Positions 16,945-26,415 of a stretch of DNA of 32,694 nucleotides are shown piece after piece (the stretch's first letter is position 1; each line of letters opens with the position of its first letter). The stretch spans positions 1 through 32,694 of the forward strand of contig WFOC01000007.1 in NCBI GenBank assembly GCA_015488295.1. The letters run 5' to 3'. The notes below the pieces were generated by a model, which saw only the letters and a list, made by a program, of their open reading frames with translations, did no database searches and was not told where the DNA came from. Both the position numbers and the translations under genes were made by a program. This stretch comes from Gammaproteobacteria bacterium (lineage in GTDB: Bacteria; Pseudomonadota; Gammaproteobacteria; SZUA-229).

Positions 16945-16985
16945 TTGATATAGGTCATGTTTTTTTTTAACAGGGCAAATATAAT
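16945..16985 (+). promoter_or_regulatory. FNR box and -10 element (class II arrangement)
   Basis: TTGATATAGGTCAT (16945-16958) matches the FNR consensus TTGAT-N4-ATCAA at 8 of 10 informative bases, with a perfect left half. A perfect TATAAT lies at 16980-16985. A start at 16992-16993 would put the box centre at -40.5 to -41.5, the position of FNR-activated class II promoters. The leader to the Yip1-like ATG is about 88 bases. Confidence 0.65.
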
Positions 16986-17080
16986 TCCCCCAATATTTAT
17001 GTGCGCTTGAATTAACAAGTTATCAGTGTATTATCGGTGTGAATTGCTAACCACAATTCTAAAAAAACCGGAGAAAAACT

Positions 17081-17680
17081 ATGCTGTCACACTTGTTTGG
17101 GATTTTATTTAACCCGTCAGAAGAATGGAAAAAAATTCGTGATGTAGACTGTACTGTTGGTAAGTGCTTTTGCGGATATGTTTTTATTATGGCGGCCATT
17201 GCCCCGGTTTCCGGTTATTTCGGTACCACGCAGTTCGGTTGGGAGATAGGTGCACGCGAGGCGGTAAAGCTTTCTCCTGATAGTGCATTGATTATTGCGA
17301 TTGCTTTTTACCTGATTACTTTGGTAGGCGTGTTTAGCATGGGTTTGATGATTCACTGGATGAGCAAGACCTATGACGCGGAGCAGAATCTGTCACGCTG
17401 TATTCGATTGGCGGCATTTACTGCAACACCATTGTTTTTAGTTGGCATTGTTGAGCTATTTCCGATTTTATGGCTGAATTTTGTTGTTGGGCTACCAGCA
17501 CTGGCTTTATCGGTAAGGCTTTTATATATCGGCCTTCCCGTAATGATGGAGATTGATGATGAGCGCGGTTTTCTGTTTTCAAGTTCAATACTTGCCGTCG
17601 GTATGGTGACGTTGATCGTGATGATGGTGGCAGCAGCGATTCTCTGGTTCAATGGATTTGCGCCACAGTTTGTGGATTAA
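17081..17680 (+). CDS. Yip1-family integral membrane protein
   Basis: A 199-residue membrane protein with about five hydrophobic helices (near 30-48, 68-92, 110-130, 135-155 and 170-190). The N-terminus (LFGILFNPSEEWKKIRD) and the overall pattern fit bacterial Yip1/DUF1282-type proteins, whose biochemical role is not known. A GGAG ribosome site precedes the ATG. It lies between fnr and ccoN and has its own predicted FNR-dependent promoter and a downstream hairpin. A link to oxygen-limited growth is inferred from this placement only. Confidence 0.85.
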   Translation: MLSHLFGILFNPSEEWKKIRDVDCTVGKCFCGYVFIMAAIAPVSGYFGTTQFGWEIGAREAVKLSPDSALIIAIAFYLITLVGVFSMGLMIHWMSKTYDAEQNLSRCIRLAAFTATPLFLVGIVELFPILWLNFVVGLPALALSVRLLYIGLPVMMEIDDERGFLFSSSILAVGMVTLIVMMVAAAILWFNGFAPQFVD

Positions 17681-17778
17681 TTTTATTGTTGGTTTTGTAA
17701 AATATATGCACTAAAGGACATTATCGTCTTGAATAACTGGATATATTCTAATAAACTAATATATTATTTTTTAGCTGT

Positions 17779-17811
17779 CCCTCGCGGAAATCTCTGCGAG
17801 GGGCATTATTT
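17779..17811 (+). terminator. Hairpin with T-run between the Yip1-like gene and ccoN
   Basis: CCCTCGC (17779-17785) pairs with GCGAGGG (17796-17802) around a ten-base loop, followed by a T-rich stretch (ATTATTTTT). It looks like an intrinsic terminator. It lies only about 45 bases before the ccoN ATG, so it either ends the upstream transcript or acts as an attenuator or 5'-end stabiliser of ccoN mRNA. Confidence 0.65.
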
Positions 17812-17847
17812 TTATAAGACCTATAACAAGTTAGGCGGACAACATTT

Positions 17848-19272
17848 ATGAACAATGAAACAATGACCTATGATTATTCCGTAGTTCGACAGTTTGCAAT
17901 TATGACTGTCGTACTCGGTATTGTTGGTATGCTGGTAGGGGTGTTTATCGCATCGCAGATGGCGTGGCCAGCGCTTAACTTTGATACGCCATGGTTATCC
18001 TTCGGTCGCTTGCGTCCGTTGCATACCAATGCGGTAGTCTTCGGTTTTGGCGGCTGTGCCCTGTTTGCGACATCTTATTATGTCGTGCAGCGTACCTGTC
18101 ATACACGTTTATTTGCGCCGGCACTGGCACAGTTTACCTTTATTGGCTGGATGCTGGTTATTGTTTCAGCAGTAATAACACTGCCTCTGGGTTACACCTC
18201 TTCTAAAGAATACGCTGAGCTGGAATGGCCGATTGATCTGTTGATCACCGTGGTCTGGATTTCTTACGCAGTGGTCTTTTTCGGTACGATTGCCAAGCGC
18301 CGGGTTAAGCATATTTATGTTGCCAACTGGTTCTTTGGCTCGTTTATTCTTACTGTTGCTTTGTTGCATGTAGTGAATAGCGCCGCGCTGCCAGTGAGCT
18401 TCATGAAGTCTTATTCTGTTTACTCGGGTGTGCAGGATGCAATGGTGCAATGGTGGTATGGCCATAATGCGGTAGGTTTCTTCCTGACTGCAGGCTTCCT
18501 CGGCATCATGTATTACTTCATTCCCAAGCAGGCTGAACGTCCGGTTTATTCTTACCGCTTATCGGTTGTGCATTTCTGGGCGCTGGCGTTTACCTATATC
18601 TGGGCTGGCCCGCATCACCTGCATTACACCGCGCTGCCTGACTGGACACAGTCGTTAGGTATGGCTTTCTCACTGATTCTGCTGGCACCTTCCTGGGGCG
18701 GTATGATCAACGGCATCATGACGCTGTCCGGTGCCTGGGAAAAACTGCGTACTGATCCGATTCTGAAGTTCCTGATTGTTTCTGTGTCTTTCTACGGTAT
18801 GTCTACCTTCGAAGGCCCGATGATGGCAATCAAGACAGTGAATGCATTGTCTCACTACACTGACTGGACGGTTGGTCACGTACACTCCGGTGCGCTTGGC
18901 TGGGTAGCCATGGTTAGTATTGGTGCCATGTACTTCCTGATTCCAAAATTGTTTAATACTGAAATTTACAGCAAGAAGCTGATTGAAACGCACTTCTGGA
19001 TTGCGACCATCGGTATCGTGCTGTACATCACATCTATGTGGATTTCAGGCATCATGCAAGGCCTGATGTGGCGTGCAATTAACGCTGACGGCACTCTGAC
19101 TTACAGTTTTGTCGAAAGTGTGCAGGCAATGCATCCGTTCTACATCGTTCGTGCCAGTGGTGGTGCGTTATTCCTGACAGGTATGCTGATCATGGCGTAC
19201 AACCTCTATAAAACCATCGCACAGGGTAAAGCAGTGAACGCTGTTATTCCTGAGCCAGCAGCAGCGCATTAA
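17848..19272 (+). CDS. ccoN: cbb3-type cytochrome c oxidase subunit I CcoN
   Basis: Catalytic, proton-pumping subunit of the high-affinity oxidase in the inner membrane, carrying heme b, heme b3 and CuB. The 474 residues give about twelve helices. Expected ligands are present: His59 (in RPLHTN), His206 (WWYGHN), His256/His257 (AGPHHLHY), His344 and His346 (TVGHVHSG), positions very close to those in Pseudomonas CcoN. First gene of the ccoNOQP operon; ccoO follows after 18 bases. AGGCGGA lies in front of the ATG as ribosome site. Confidence 0.98.
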   Translation: MNNETMTYDYSVVRQFAIMTVVLGIVGMLVGVFIASQMAWPALNFDTPWLSFGRLRPLHTNAVVFGFGGCALFATSYYVVQRTCHTRLFAPALAQFTFIGWMLVIVSAVITLPLGYTSSKEYAELEWPIDLLITVVWISYAVVFFGTIAKRRVKHIYVANWFFGSFILTVALLHVVNSAALPVSFMKSYSVYSGVQDAMVQWWYGHNAVGFFLTAGFLGIMYYFIPKQAERPVYSYRLSVVHFWALAFTYIWAGPHHLHYTALPDWTQSLGMAFSLILLAPSWGGMINGIMTLSGAWEKLRTDPILKFLIVSVSFYGMSTFEGPMMAIKTVNALSHYTDWTVGHVHSGALGWVAMVSIGAMYFLIPKLFNTEIYSKKLIETHFWIATIGIVLYITSMWISGIMQGLMWRAINADGTLTYSFVESVQAMHPFYIVRASGGALFLTGMLIMAYNLYKTIAQGKAVNAVIPEPAAAH

Positions 19273-19290
19273 GAGCCGAGGAGAATAATA

Positions 19291-19905
19291 ATGTCAACTA
19301 TTCAAGATAAAGTTGAAACTAAAGTCGGTTTACTGATTGTTTTGTCGCTGGTTGTTGTGCTCTGGGGCGGCCTGGCGCAGATCGTGCCGCTGTTTTTCCA
19401 GCACTCTACAACCACGCCGGTTGATGGTTTAAAACCTTATACCGCATTACAGCTGGAAGGCCGTGATATTTATATTCGTGAGGGTTGTGTGGGCTGTCAT
19501 TCACAGATGATTCGTCCTTTCCGTGCAGAGACCGAGCGTTATGGTCACTACTCTGTGGCTGGCGAGTTTATTTATGATCGTCCGTTCCTGTGGGGCTCAA
19601 AACGTACCGGGCCTGATCTGCACCGTGTTGGTGGTCGTTATTCTGACGAATGGCATCGTGTCCACCTGATTAATCCACGTGATGTGGTACCGGAATCAAT
19701 CATGCCTTCATACCCGTGGCTGGATGAAAATGCGCTGGATGGCAGTGATATCCAGGCCAAGATGAAAACACTGGTTATGCTGGGTCATCCGTATAGCGAT
19801 GCTGAAATTGAAGCGGCACCGGCTGCGCTGGAAGGTAAAACTGAACTTGATGCCGTTGTTGCTTATCTGCAGTCCCTGGGTCTGCACGTAAAACAACGTC
19901 GTTAA
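19291..19905 (+). CDS. ccoO: cbb3-type cytochrome c oxidase subunit II CcoO
   Basis: Membrane-anchored monoheme cytochrome c subunit passing electrons to CcoN. The 204 residues comprise one N-terminal helix (about 12-36), then a periplasmic domain with the heme c site CVGCH (66-70) in [18 protein letters not shown], a hallmark of CcoO. A likely axial Met lies in [17 protein letters not shown] ribosome site precedes the ATG; the gene sits between ccoN and ccoQ. Confidence 0.98.
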   Translation: MSTIQDKVETKVGLLIVLSLVVVLWGGLAQIVPLFFQHSTTTPVDGLKPYTALQLEGRDIYIREGCVGCHSQMIRPFRAETERYGHYSVAGEFIYDRPFLWGSKRTGPDLHRVGGRYSDEWHRVHLINPRDVVPESIMPSYPWLDENALDGSDIQAKMKTLVMLGHPYSDAEIEAAPAALEGKTELDAVVAYLQSLGLHVKQRR

Positions 19906-19932
19906 TTTTTAATACTTAAAGAGGTTACGCGA

Positions 19933-20121
19933 GTGGAACCATCATCAACAGAAGTATTCTGGCAATCGGCCTGGACTGTTTTTGCTTTTGTATTTTTTGT
20001 CGTTGTTGTTTTCTGGGCATGGAGTGGCAAGCGAAAAGAGCACTTTGAGGAAGCGGCGAGAATGGCGTTGGATGACGATAAAGATCTGACAGCTGAACAG
20101 CGTCGTAACGCACAGCAATAG
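19933..20121 (+). CDS. ccoQ: cbb3-type oxidase small subunit CcoQ
   Basis: Single-helix membrane subunit of 62 residues, thought in other bacteria to stabilise the complex. The hydrophobic segment is about 13-30 (TVFAFVFFVVVVFWAWS), followed by a charged tail (KRKEHFEEAARMALDDD). The start is GTG, with AAAGAGG nine bases upstream. It lies between ccoO and ccoP, the standard position for ccoQ. Confidence 0.93.
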   Translation: MEPSSTEVFWQSAWTVFAFVFFVVVVFWAWSGKRKEHFEEAARMALDDDKDLTAEQRRNAQQ

Positions 20122-20193
20122 CGTTTACGAATTTAAATTATATAAATCACGGTAGTGGTTTAAAGAATAAAACAAAGGTTATGAGGAATTATT

Positions 20194-21096
20194 ATGTCTG
20201 ACTTTACCAGCGAATTCTGGAGTTGGTTTATTATTGCGATAGCAGGTGGCGGTATCATCTGGTTGTTTTTCCTGTTGGCAGGGACAAATAGAGCTGAAAC
20301 TGAAGAAGGTGTACCTACCGGCCATGTGTGGGATGAAGACCTGCAGGAGCTGAATAATCCGCTGCCTCGCTGGTGGTTGTATATGTTCTACTTCACCCTG
20401 TTTTTTGCTATTGGTTACCTGATTCTGTATCCGGGCATGGGTTCTTACAAGGGCTTGCTCGGCTGGACAGAAGTCGGTGAATATGAAGCGGAAGTAGCGG
20501 CAGCCGATGCCGAGTTCGGGCCATTATTCGAGAAGTTTGAGAAAACACCGATTGCTGAACTTGCTACTGATGAAGCAGCGATGAATGCCGGTGAGCGTTT
20601 GTTCGTAACCTACTGTGCAGTGTGTCATGGTTCAGACGCACGTGGTGCGCCAGGCTTCCCTAATCTTCGTGATAACGACTGGTTATACGGTGGTTCACCG
20701 GAGCAGATCGAAGCGACTATTCTGCATGGCCGTATGGGCACCATGCCTGCCTGGGAAGGTCCACTGGGCGGTGATGAAGGTGTTAACCAGGTAGCGACAT
20801 ATGTTATGAGCATTGCTGGCCGCGATGTTGATGAAAAACTGGCCGCTGCCGGTAAAGAAAAATTTGATATGTTCTGCGTCGGTTGTCATATGCCGGGCGG
20901 TACAGGTAATGAAGCCTTGGGCGCACCTAACCTGAGCAACAATATCTGGCTGTACGGTGGTTCTCCTCGCTCTATCAAGGAAACGATTGCGAAGGGTCGT
21001 AATGGCAGAATGCCAGCACACAGTGAGTTCCTGGGTACAGCCAAGTCACATATTCTGGCAGCATACGTATACAGCCTGTCTCACGAATCAGACTAG
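20194..21096 (+). CDS. ccoP: cbb3-type cytochrome c oxidase diheme subunit III CcoP
   Basis: Diheme c-type cytochrome that accepts electrons from soluble cytochrome c and passes them to CcoO. The 300 residues have two N-terminal membrane helices (about 9-29 and 60-80), then two cytochrome c domains with CAVCH (141-145) and CVGCH (228-232). Repeated NLRDNDWLYGGSP and NLSNNIWLYGGSP segments show the internal duplication. Last oxidase subunit gene in the operon. Confidence 0.98.
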   Translation: MSDFTSEFWSWFIIAIAGGGIIWLFFLLAGTNRAETEEGVPTGHVWDEDLQELNNPLPRWWLYMFYFTLFFAIGYLILYPGMGSYKGLLGWTEVGEYEAEVAAADAEFGPLFEKFEKTPIAELATDEAAMNAGERLFVTYCAVCHGSDARGAPGFPNLRDNDWLYGGSPEQIEATILHGRMGTMPAWEGPLGGDEGVNQVATYVMSIAGRDVDEKLAAAGKEKFDMFCVGCHMPGGTGNEALGAPNLSNNIWLYGGSPRSIKETIAKGRNGRMPAHSEFLGTAKSHILAAYVYSLSHESD

Positions 21097-21111
21097 AGTT
21101 GCTGTGGGCAG

Positions 21112-21465
21112 ATGTACATAGAATCAATCTATGTGTATCATGTCTACATGGAAACGATACCTCTGATACAACGTGTAGTTGCAGTTTTATGGCCGTCTTT
21201 CATAACGGCCGGAATTGCCACCGTGCTGTTTACCACTATGCTTGACCCGATGCTGGTATTCATTGATTACGATATTAGTCGACTGGGTAGCTACACCCTC
21301 AGTTTTTTCATATTCTGGTCTTTTGGTGCGATAACGGCAGCTTCAAGCTGCTACTTTTTGAAGCCCTGTGATGTAAATCGCAAGGCCAGAAAAGAAGCGC
21401 GGGCTGAAGCGATGGATGTTGCTGGCGCTGTTGCAGAAAAAAGTGTTGCAGCAGCCAAGAAGTAA
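21112..21465 (+). CDS. Small membrane protein between ccoP and ccoG
   Basis: Unknown function. The 117-residue frame has two hydrophobic helices, about 20-50 (VVAVLWPSFITAGIATVLFTTML) and 63-85, and an Ala/Lys/Glu-rich cytoplasmic tail after KPCDVNRKARKEARAEA. An ATG at 21148 would start the protein METIPLIQRV and drop 12 Tyr-rich residues; this shorter form may be the real one, since neither start has a good ribosome site. The 15-base gap after ccoP implies co-transcription. Position suggests an accessory of cbb3 oxidase, which is an inference. Confidence 0.8.
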   Translation: MYIESIYVYHVYMETIPLIQRVVAVLWPSFITAGIATVLFTTMLDPMLVFIDYDISRLGSYTLSFFIFWSFGAITAASSCYFLKPCDVNRKARKEARAEAMDVAGAVAEKSVAAAKK

Positions 21466-21476
21466 TTTTTCTCTCC

Positions 21477-21510
21477 GTGCGCCGTAGCTTATTTACCGAA
21501 TGTGGCGCAC
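21477..21510 (+). other. Stem-loop between the small membrane gene and ccoG
   Basis: GTGCGCC (21477-21483) pairs exactly with GGCGCAC (21504-21510) across a 20-base loop. No good T-run follows, so it could be a weak terminator or a processing structure separating ccoNOQP from ccoGH transcripts. Confidence 0.4.
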
Positions 21511-21583
21511 TAAATTGTTAATATGGATAAATAATCTAGATTGCTTCTGTATATGAGTAACAGTATTAGGTAATAAGCTAATA

Positions 21584-23011
21584 ATGCTTGATAATAAATC
21601 CAAAGACCATCCCGAAGATCGCGTTGCCGGTTTAGATAAAGAAACAGAACAGTCGCTTTATCAAAAACGTCAAAAGATCTATCCACGTGAAGTGCATGGT
21701 CTGTTTGCGGCATTACGTACCATGGGCGTGATATCGCTACTTGGTCTGTATTACATTCTTCCCTGGTTGCAGTGGGATGGCCGGCAGGCAGTGCTCTTTG
21801 ATTTGCCGGAGCGTAAGTTTTATATCCTCAACATGGTGTTCTGGCCACAGGACTTCTTCTATCTTGCTTTATTGTTGATTGTTGCTGCGCTCGGACTGTT
21901 TTTTGTGACAGCCCTGGCCGGTCGGGTCTGGTGTGGATACGCCTGTCCGCAAACGGTATGGACAGAAGCCTTTTTGTGGATAGAGCGAAAAATTGAAGGT
22001 TCCCGTCCGCAACAGATGAAGCTGGACAAGCAGCCGAATAACTTTCGCAAGATCCGGATCAAGGCCACCAAGCATTTTGTCTGGATCGTTTTTTCTCTTT
22101 TTACCGGTTTGACCTTTGTTGGTTATTTTTCACCGATACGTGAGCTGGCAGTAAATTTCCTGACCTTTAATAACGGCCCCTGGGAAAGCTTCTGGATATA
22201 TTTTTACGCGTTGGCGACCTACGGCAATGCCGGCTGGCTGCGCGAGCAGGTGTGTCTGTATATGTGCCCCTATGCGCGTTTCCAGAGCGCGATGTTTGAC
22301 CAGAATACGATGATTATCTCGTTTGATCCGATGCGCGGCTTACCGAAAGGCCCGCGGAAAAAAACGGCAGATAAGGTAGAAGCCGGTCTGGGAGACTGTA
22401 TTGACTGCACTATTTGTGTCCAGGTTTGTCCAACCGGCATTGATATACGCGATGGCCTGCAATATCAGTGTATCGGTTGTGCTGCCTGCATCGATGCCTG
22501 CGACGATGTCATGGATAAGATGGGGTATGATCGTGGCTTGATTCGTTATACCACCGAAAATGCCCTGAAAGGAAAGCATGTAACGATCATGCAGCCACGT
22601 ATGGTGGTGTATGCGCTGATTTTAATCGGCATAACCGTTGGTGCTTTTTATTCCATCTCGACGCGCACACCAATTGGTGTGGATGTTATTCGTGATCGTA
22701 ATAGCCTGTACCGCGAGACCAATGATGGTTTGATCGAGAACGTGTACATCATCAAAGTATTAAATATGGATAAGCAGGATCACCGCTATACCTTGAGTGC
22801 AGAAGGGATTCCTGATCTGATTCTTAAAAAAGATTCGGATGAAATTCTGGTGAAAAGTGGTGAGGTCATTGAATTGCCGGTGCGCGTACAGGTTGATGCA
22901 GATAATCTGGCGCAGCGCAGCAACGAAATTACCTTTATCTTAAAAGCGATTGGTCATGACGAACTGGTTGATATTGAAAAGGCGCGCTTCCTCGGCCCTA
23001 AATTTAAATAA
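21584..23011 (+). CDS. ccoG: cbb3 oxidase accessory iron-sulfur protein CcoG (FixG/RdxA)
   Basis: Polyferredoxin-type membrane protein of 475 residues; in other bacteria CcoG acts in copper reduction for cbb3 assembly. It has about five membrane helices, a WCGYACPQTVW segment near 116-125, two 4Fe-4S clusters' worth of cysteines (272, 275, 278, 282 and 296, 299, 302, 306), a late helix (VVYALILIGITVGAFYS), and a C-terminal Ig-like domain in the periplasm. It follows the small membrane gene by 118 bases and is followed by ccoH. Confidence 0.97.
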   Translation: MLDNKSKDHPEDRVAGLDKETEQSLYQKRQKIYPREVHGLFAALRTMGVISLLGLYYILPWLQWDGRQAVLFDLPERKFYILNMVFWPQDFFYLALLLIVAALGLFFVTALAGRVWCGYACPQTVWTEAFLWIERKIEGSRPQQMKLDKQPNNFRKIRIKATKHFVWIVFSLFTGLTFVGYFSPIRELAVNFLTFNNGPWESFWIYFYALATYGNAGWLREQVCLYMCPYARFQSAMFDQNTMIISFDPMRGLPKGPRKKTADKVEAGLGDCIDCTICVQVCPTGIDIRDGLQYQCIGCAACIDACDDVMDKMGYDRGLIRYTTENALKGKHVTIMQPRMVVYALILIGITVGAFYSISTRTPIGVDVIRDRNSLYRETNDGLIENVYIIKVLNMDKQDHRYTLSAEGIPDLILKKDSDEILVKSGEVIELPVRVQVDADNLAQRSNEITFILKAIGHDELVDIEKARFLGPKFK

Positions 23012-23021
23012 GACAATAATT

Positions 23022-23543
23022 ATGCAGATGACTGAAACGAGCAAGCCCTGGCACAAATATCCACTGGTGTGGATGATGTTATTTATCCCGTTTTCGGCGG
23101 TTATCATGGGTGTGGTCATGATATGGCTGGCGGTCGACACCGAAGATGGTCTGGTTGCCGATGATTATTACAAGCTGGGCATGGAAATAAACCGTGTTAT
23201 CAGTCGTGATAAAAAAGCCGCAGAGCTGGGTTTGAAAGCCGTTATCGAGTTTGATAATACAGCTCGAATTATCCGCCTGCAGTTTGATAAAGGTCTGCTC
23301 GAATCCTATCCGAAAAGCCTGCCGCTACAGCTGCAGCATGCGACACGTGAAAACAGTGATGTTACGGTAATACTGGATCACGGTATCGGCGATCAGTACA
23401 TCGGTCATGTCAAACAGGACATAAGCGAAGGCATCTGGTATTTTGAAATTTCGGATAAAAAGGACCTGAATACAGGCTGGAAGCTAAATGCTCGTCACCA
23501 TGTGCGGGCAGAGAATGTTATCCGCCTGCAGAGCGAGTACTAG
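23022..23543 (+). CDS. ccoH: cbb3 oxidase assembly protein CcoH (FixH)
   Basis: FixH-type membrane protein, 173 residues, needed for stable assembly of cbb3 oxidase in other species. One N-terminal helix (about 14-36, VWMMLFIPFSAVIMGVVMIWLAV) is followed by the typical DGLVADDYYKLGMEIN motif and a beta-rich periplasmic domain. The chosen ATG is ten bases after ccoG; an ATG two codons later is equally possible, and the longer open frame would overlap ccoG. It is convergent with the diguanylate cyclase gene, with 28 bases between. Confidence 0.93.
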   Translation: MQMTETSKPWHKYPLVWMMLFIPFSAVIMGVVMIWLAVDTEDGLVADDYYKLGMEINRVISRDKKAAELGLKAVIEFDNTARIIRLQFDKGLLESYPKSLPLQLQHATRENSDVTVILDHGIGDQYIGHVKQDISEGIWYFEISDKKDLNTGWKLNARHHVRAENVIRLQSEY

Positions 23544-23571
23544 CTTGCTTCTGTATGTTCAGGGCGGCTGA

Positions 23572-24696
23572 TTAGCTCGCCATTTTTTGAATGACCACCT
23601 GATTTCTGCCTGTCTGTTTTGCCTGATACAGGGCCTCATCGGCTTTGCCCAGTAGCAGCTGATCGAGATGATCGGTCTCGAAGGCTGCTATTTCCTTGCC
23701 TTCAATTTCTTTTTGATATTTGATCTGGCTGAGTGATGCCAGCCCGATAGAAACAGTGATGCCCAGTGCCTGATCGTCAAAGATCAGCTTCTGTGCTTCA
23801 ACTTTACTGCGAATGCGTTCTGCTACTTCGTGTGCCAGCTGAATACCGGTGTCGGGCAGAATAATGGCGAATTCCTCGCCACCATAACGCGCCACGATGT
23901 CGCTGGAACGAACCTGCTCGCTCATCAGGGCGACCAGTCTGACCAGCACAGCATCGCCAACCTGATGGCCATGCTGGTCGTTAATCTTTTTGAAAAAATC
24001 AACATCGATAAATAAGCAGACCAGGTCGGTTTTGTTTCGTGTACAGCGGTTAACCTCGTGCTTTAAGCGCTCGTCAAAATAGCGCCGGTTATAAGCGTTG
24101 GTGAGGCCGTCCTGGTAACCCAGTTCCAGCGTGCGCTGGCGGTTAATACAGTTCTCAATGGAGATAGCGATCATGGCCGCGAGCTTTTGCAGGAAGGTGG
24201 TGGCAACATCTTTGTTATACCGCGTGGCATTTTTACTCAGCAGTAACTGTATGCCGATGATTTCACGGCCGCGCTTCAGTGGTAGCAGAGCGGCTGATTT
24301 ATATTTGCTGGTTTCTTCGATGTTGATCAGCCAGTCGTATTTGCTGATGATGCGTGTACCCAGTACCGGGCGATCCGGGATGTCGGAAATCAGCAGCTTG
24401 CTGGTTTCGGTGTCGATAAAACTCAAACCTTTGTAACTGTTCTGGTAGCTTTCAGTGAGCAGGCGCTCGACTTCGTGAAAACGGTCGACCAGGCACAGAC
24501 GAATTTCGTCAACACGAAATTTTTTCTGTTCCTGCAGTATCAGTTTAAACAGTTCTTTGGGGCCCTGCGCCGCGACCACGGCCAGAGAAAAATCATCAAA
24601 CGAGGTTTGCGTTTGTTCGTTGCGTCGCGCTTCTTTGAGCAGTCTATCCAGCTGCTCGCGCAATTGTTTATTTTCTTCGAGACGCTTCTCTTCCAT
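23572..24696 (-). CDS. GAF-like/GGDEF diguanylate cyclase
   Basis: Predicted soluble diguanylate cyclase of 374 residues. A coiled N-terminus (about 1-30) leads into a GAF-like sensory domain about 35-185 (resembling DUF484 proteins), then GGDEF about 190-370. The catalytic signature is GGEEF (272-276), and an inhibitory RxxD site (RSSD, 263-266) lies five residues ahead, so product feedback is likely. No EAL or HD-GYP domain is attached. It has its own predicted promoter and lies 82 bases behind purH on the same strand. Signal unknown. Confidence 0.93.
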   Translation of the reverse strand: MEEKRLEENKQLREQLDRLLKEARRNEQTQTSFDDFSLAVVAAQGPKELFKLILQEQKKFRVDEIRLCLVDRFHEVERLLTESYQNSYKGLSFIDTETSKLLISDIPDRPVLGTRIISKYDWLINIEETSKYKSAALLPLKRGREIIGIQLLLSKNATRYNKDVATTFLQKLAAMIAISIENCINRQRTLELGYQDGLTNAYNRRYFDERLKHEVNRCTRNKTDLVCLFIDVDFFKKINDQHGHQVGDAVLVRLVALMSEQVRSSDIVARYGGEEFAIILPDTGIQLAHEVAERIRSKVEAQKLIFDDQALGITVSIGLASLSQIKYQKEIEGKEIAAFETDHLDQLLLGKADEALYQAKQTGRNQVVIQKMAS

Positions 24697-24716
24697 GAGG
24701 CTCTTTATAACATAAT

Positions 24717-24746
24717 TTTATACAGGAATAAGTAAATATATTGCAA
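24717..24746 (-). promoter_or_regulatory. Predicted promoter of the diguanylate cyclase gene
   Basis: On the minus strand TTGCAA (24741-24746) and TATAAA (24717-24722) are 18 bases apart. The start would fall near 24710, with an AAAGAG ribosome site before the ATG. It implies transcription independent of purH. Confidence 0.5.
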
Positions 24747-24778
24747 ATCAAGGCCTTGAGCTTGAATGAGTCTGGTTA

Positions 24779-26350
24779 TTAATGGCGGAAATGACGCATG
24801 CCGGTAAACACCATGGCCATGCCAAACTCATTGGCTGCAGCGATAACTTCATCATCACGCATTGAACCACCGGGCTGAATAACAGCGACGATGCCCGCTT
24901 CGTGTGCCGCATCGATGCCATCACGGAACGGGAAAAATGCGTCGGAAGCCATTACTGAACCGGGCACTTTCAGGCTGGCGTGTTCAGCCTTGATGCCGGC
25001 GATGCGTGCGCTGTTGATGCGGCTCATCTGGCCGGCACCGACACCGATGGTCATATTGTCCCTGCCGTAAACGATGGCGTTGGATTTTACAAACTTGGCA
25101 ACCTTCCAGCTGAACAGCAGGTCGTTCATTTCCTGTTCACTGGGTTTGTATTCGCTGACCACTTTCATTTCATTGAGCAGCAACAGGTCGGCATCCTGCA
25201 CCAGCAGGCCGCCGTTGACGCGTTTGTAGTCCATGCGCGGGTTGGTGGTGTCCCACTGACCGCATTCCAGCAGGCGAACATTTTTCTTTTCGGCGACGGC
25301 TTCGATGGCTTCGCCACTGATGCTCGGCGCAATAATCACTTCGACAAACTGACGTTCGACGATGGTTTTGGCGGTATCGCCATCCAGCTCACGGTTGAAT
25401 GCGATGATGCCGCCGAAGGCTGATTCCGGATCGGTGCTGTAGGCCTTGTTGTAGGCATCCAGGATGTTATCGCTGACTGCTACACCGCAGGGGTTGGCGT
25501 GTTTGACGATGACGCAGGTCGGTTCTTCGAACTGTTTGACGCACTCCAGTGCAGCATCGGTGTCGCCGATGTTGTTGAAAGAAAGCTCTTTGCCCTGCAA
25601 CTGTTTTGCGGTGGCGATGCAGGCTTCGCTGATATTTTTTTCGGTATAAAAAGCGGCGTGCTGGTGTGGGTTCTCGCCGTAACGCATTTCCTGTGCCTTG
25701 CTGAATTGCAGATTGATGGTGCGAGGCAAATCAATCATGCTGCCGTCTTCCTGTACCCGGCCAAGATAATTAGCAATCATGCCATCGTAGTTGGCGGTGT
25801 GTTCAAATGCTTTCACCGCCAGATCGAAGCGTGTGGCATCGCTGACCACGCCTTCGTTGCAGTTTAATTCTTCCAGCACCCGTGGGTAATCCACCGGGTC
25901 AACGATGATGCTGACACAGGCATGGTTTTTTGCTGTTGCGCGCACCATGGCCGGGCCGCCGATGTCGATATTTTCAATCGCATCTTCCAGCGAGCAGCCT
26001 TCTTTGGCAACGGTGGCTTCGAAAGGGTAGAGGTTGACCACGACCAGATCGATTGGCGCGATGTCGTTGTCTTTCATCACGTCATCGTCAATGCCGCGTC
26101 GGCCTAGAATGCCACCGTGAATTTTGGGGTGCAGGGTTTTGACGCGACCGTCCATGATTTCTGGAAAACCGGTGTGTTTGGATACTTCCAGGCAGGGGAT
26201 CATATTATCGATCAGCAGTTTGGCAGTGCCGCCGGTGGAAAGGATTTCCACGCCCAGGGCGTGCAGTGATCTGGCAAATTCGACGATGCCTTCTTTGTCA
26301 GAAACACTGATAAGTGCGCGTCGCACAGGACGTTGGGTTACGTTGCTCAT
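24779..26350 (-). CDS. purH: Bifunctional AICAR transformylase/IMP cyclohydrolase PurH
   Basis: Catalyses the last two steps to IMP. The 523 residues comprise an N-terminal MGS-like cyclohydrolase domain (about 1-150, with STGGTAKLL and [12 protein letters not shown]) and a C-terminal AICAR formyltransferase domain, with the [12 protein letters not shown] catalytic block near the middle and [12 protein letters not shown] and [11 protein letters not shown] near the end. Length is standard. purD is not next to it, unlike the purHD operon of enteric bacteria; a separate promoter lies upstream. Confidence 0.97.
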   Translation of the reverse strand: MSNVTQRPVRRALISVSDKEGIVEFARSLHALGVEILSTGGTAKLLIDNMIPCLEVSKHTGFPEIMDGRVKTLHPKIHGGILGRRGIDDDVMKDNDIAPIDLVVVNLYPFEATVAKEGCSLEDAIENIDIGGPAMVRATAKNHACVSIIVDPVDYPRVLEELNCNEGVVSDATRFDLAVKAFEHTANYDGMIANYLGRVQEDGSMIDLPRTINLQFSKAQEMRYGENPHQHAAFYTEKNISEACIATAKQLQGKELSFNNIGDTDAALECVKQFEEPTCVIVKHANPCGVAVSDNILDAYNKAYSTDPESAFGGIIAFNRELDGDTAKTIVERQFVEVIIAPSISGEAIEAVAEKKNVRLLECGQWDTTNPRMDYKRVNGGLLVQDADLLLLNEMKVVSEYKPSEQEMNDLLFSWKVAKFVKSNAIVYGRDNMTIGVGAGQMSRINSARIAGIKAEHASLKVPGSVMASDAFFPFRDGIDAAHEAGIVAVIQPGGSMRDDEVIAAANEFGMAMVFTGMRHFRH

Positions 26351-26385
26351 AAGTCTGCTCTTGCGGGAATTTTTGGATGGGGCGA

Positions 26386-26415
26386 ATTATAACTGAGAGT
26401 GGTTGCTGGTGTCAC
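26386..26415 (-). promoter_or_regulatory. Predicted purH promoter
   Basis: On the minus strand GTGACA (26410-26415) and a perfect TATAAT (26386-26391) are 18 bases apart, about 35 bases before the purH ATG. No PurR-type palindrome was seen. Confidence 0.45.

Noticed and set aside
16910-16969. Terminator for fnr made of ACATGAC/GTCATGT plus T-run
   Set aside because: The arms pair exactly, but the loop is 37 bases and the right arm is part of the FNR-like box; a promoter explanation fits better.
22397-22506. Missing proline in the second 4Fe-4S motif of CcoG
   Set aside because: As remembered, the CIGCAACIDACD form is normal for the FixG/CcoG family, so it is not a defect.
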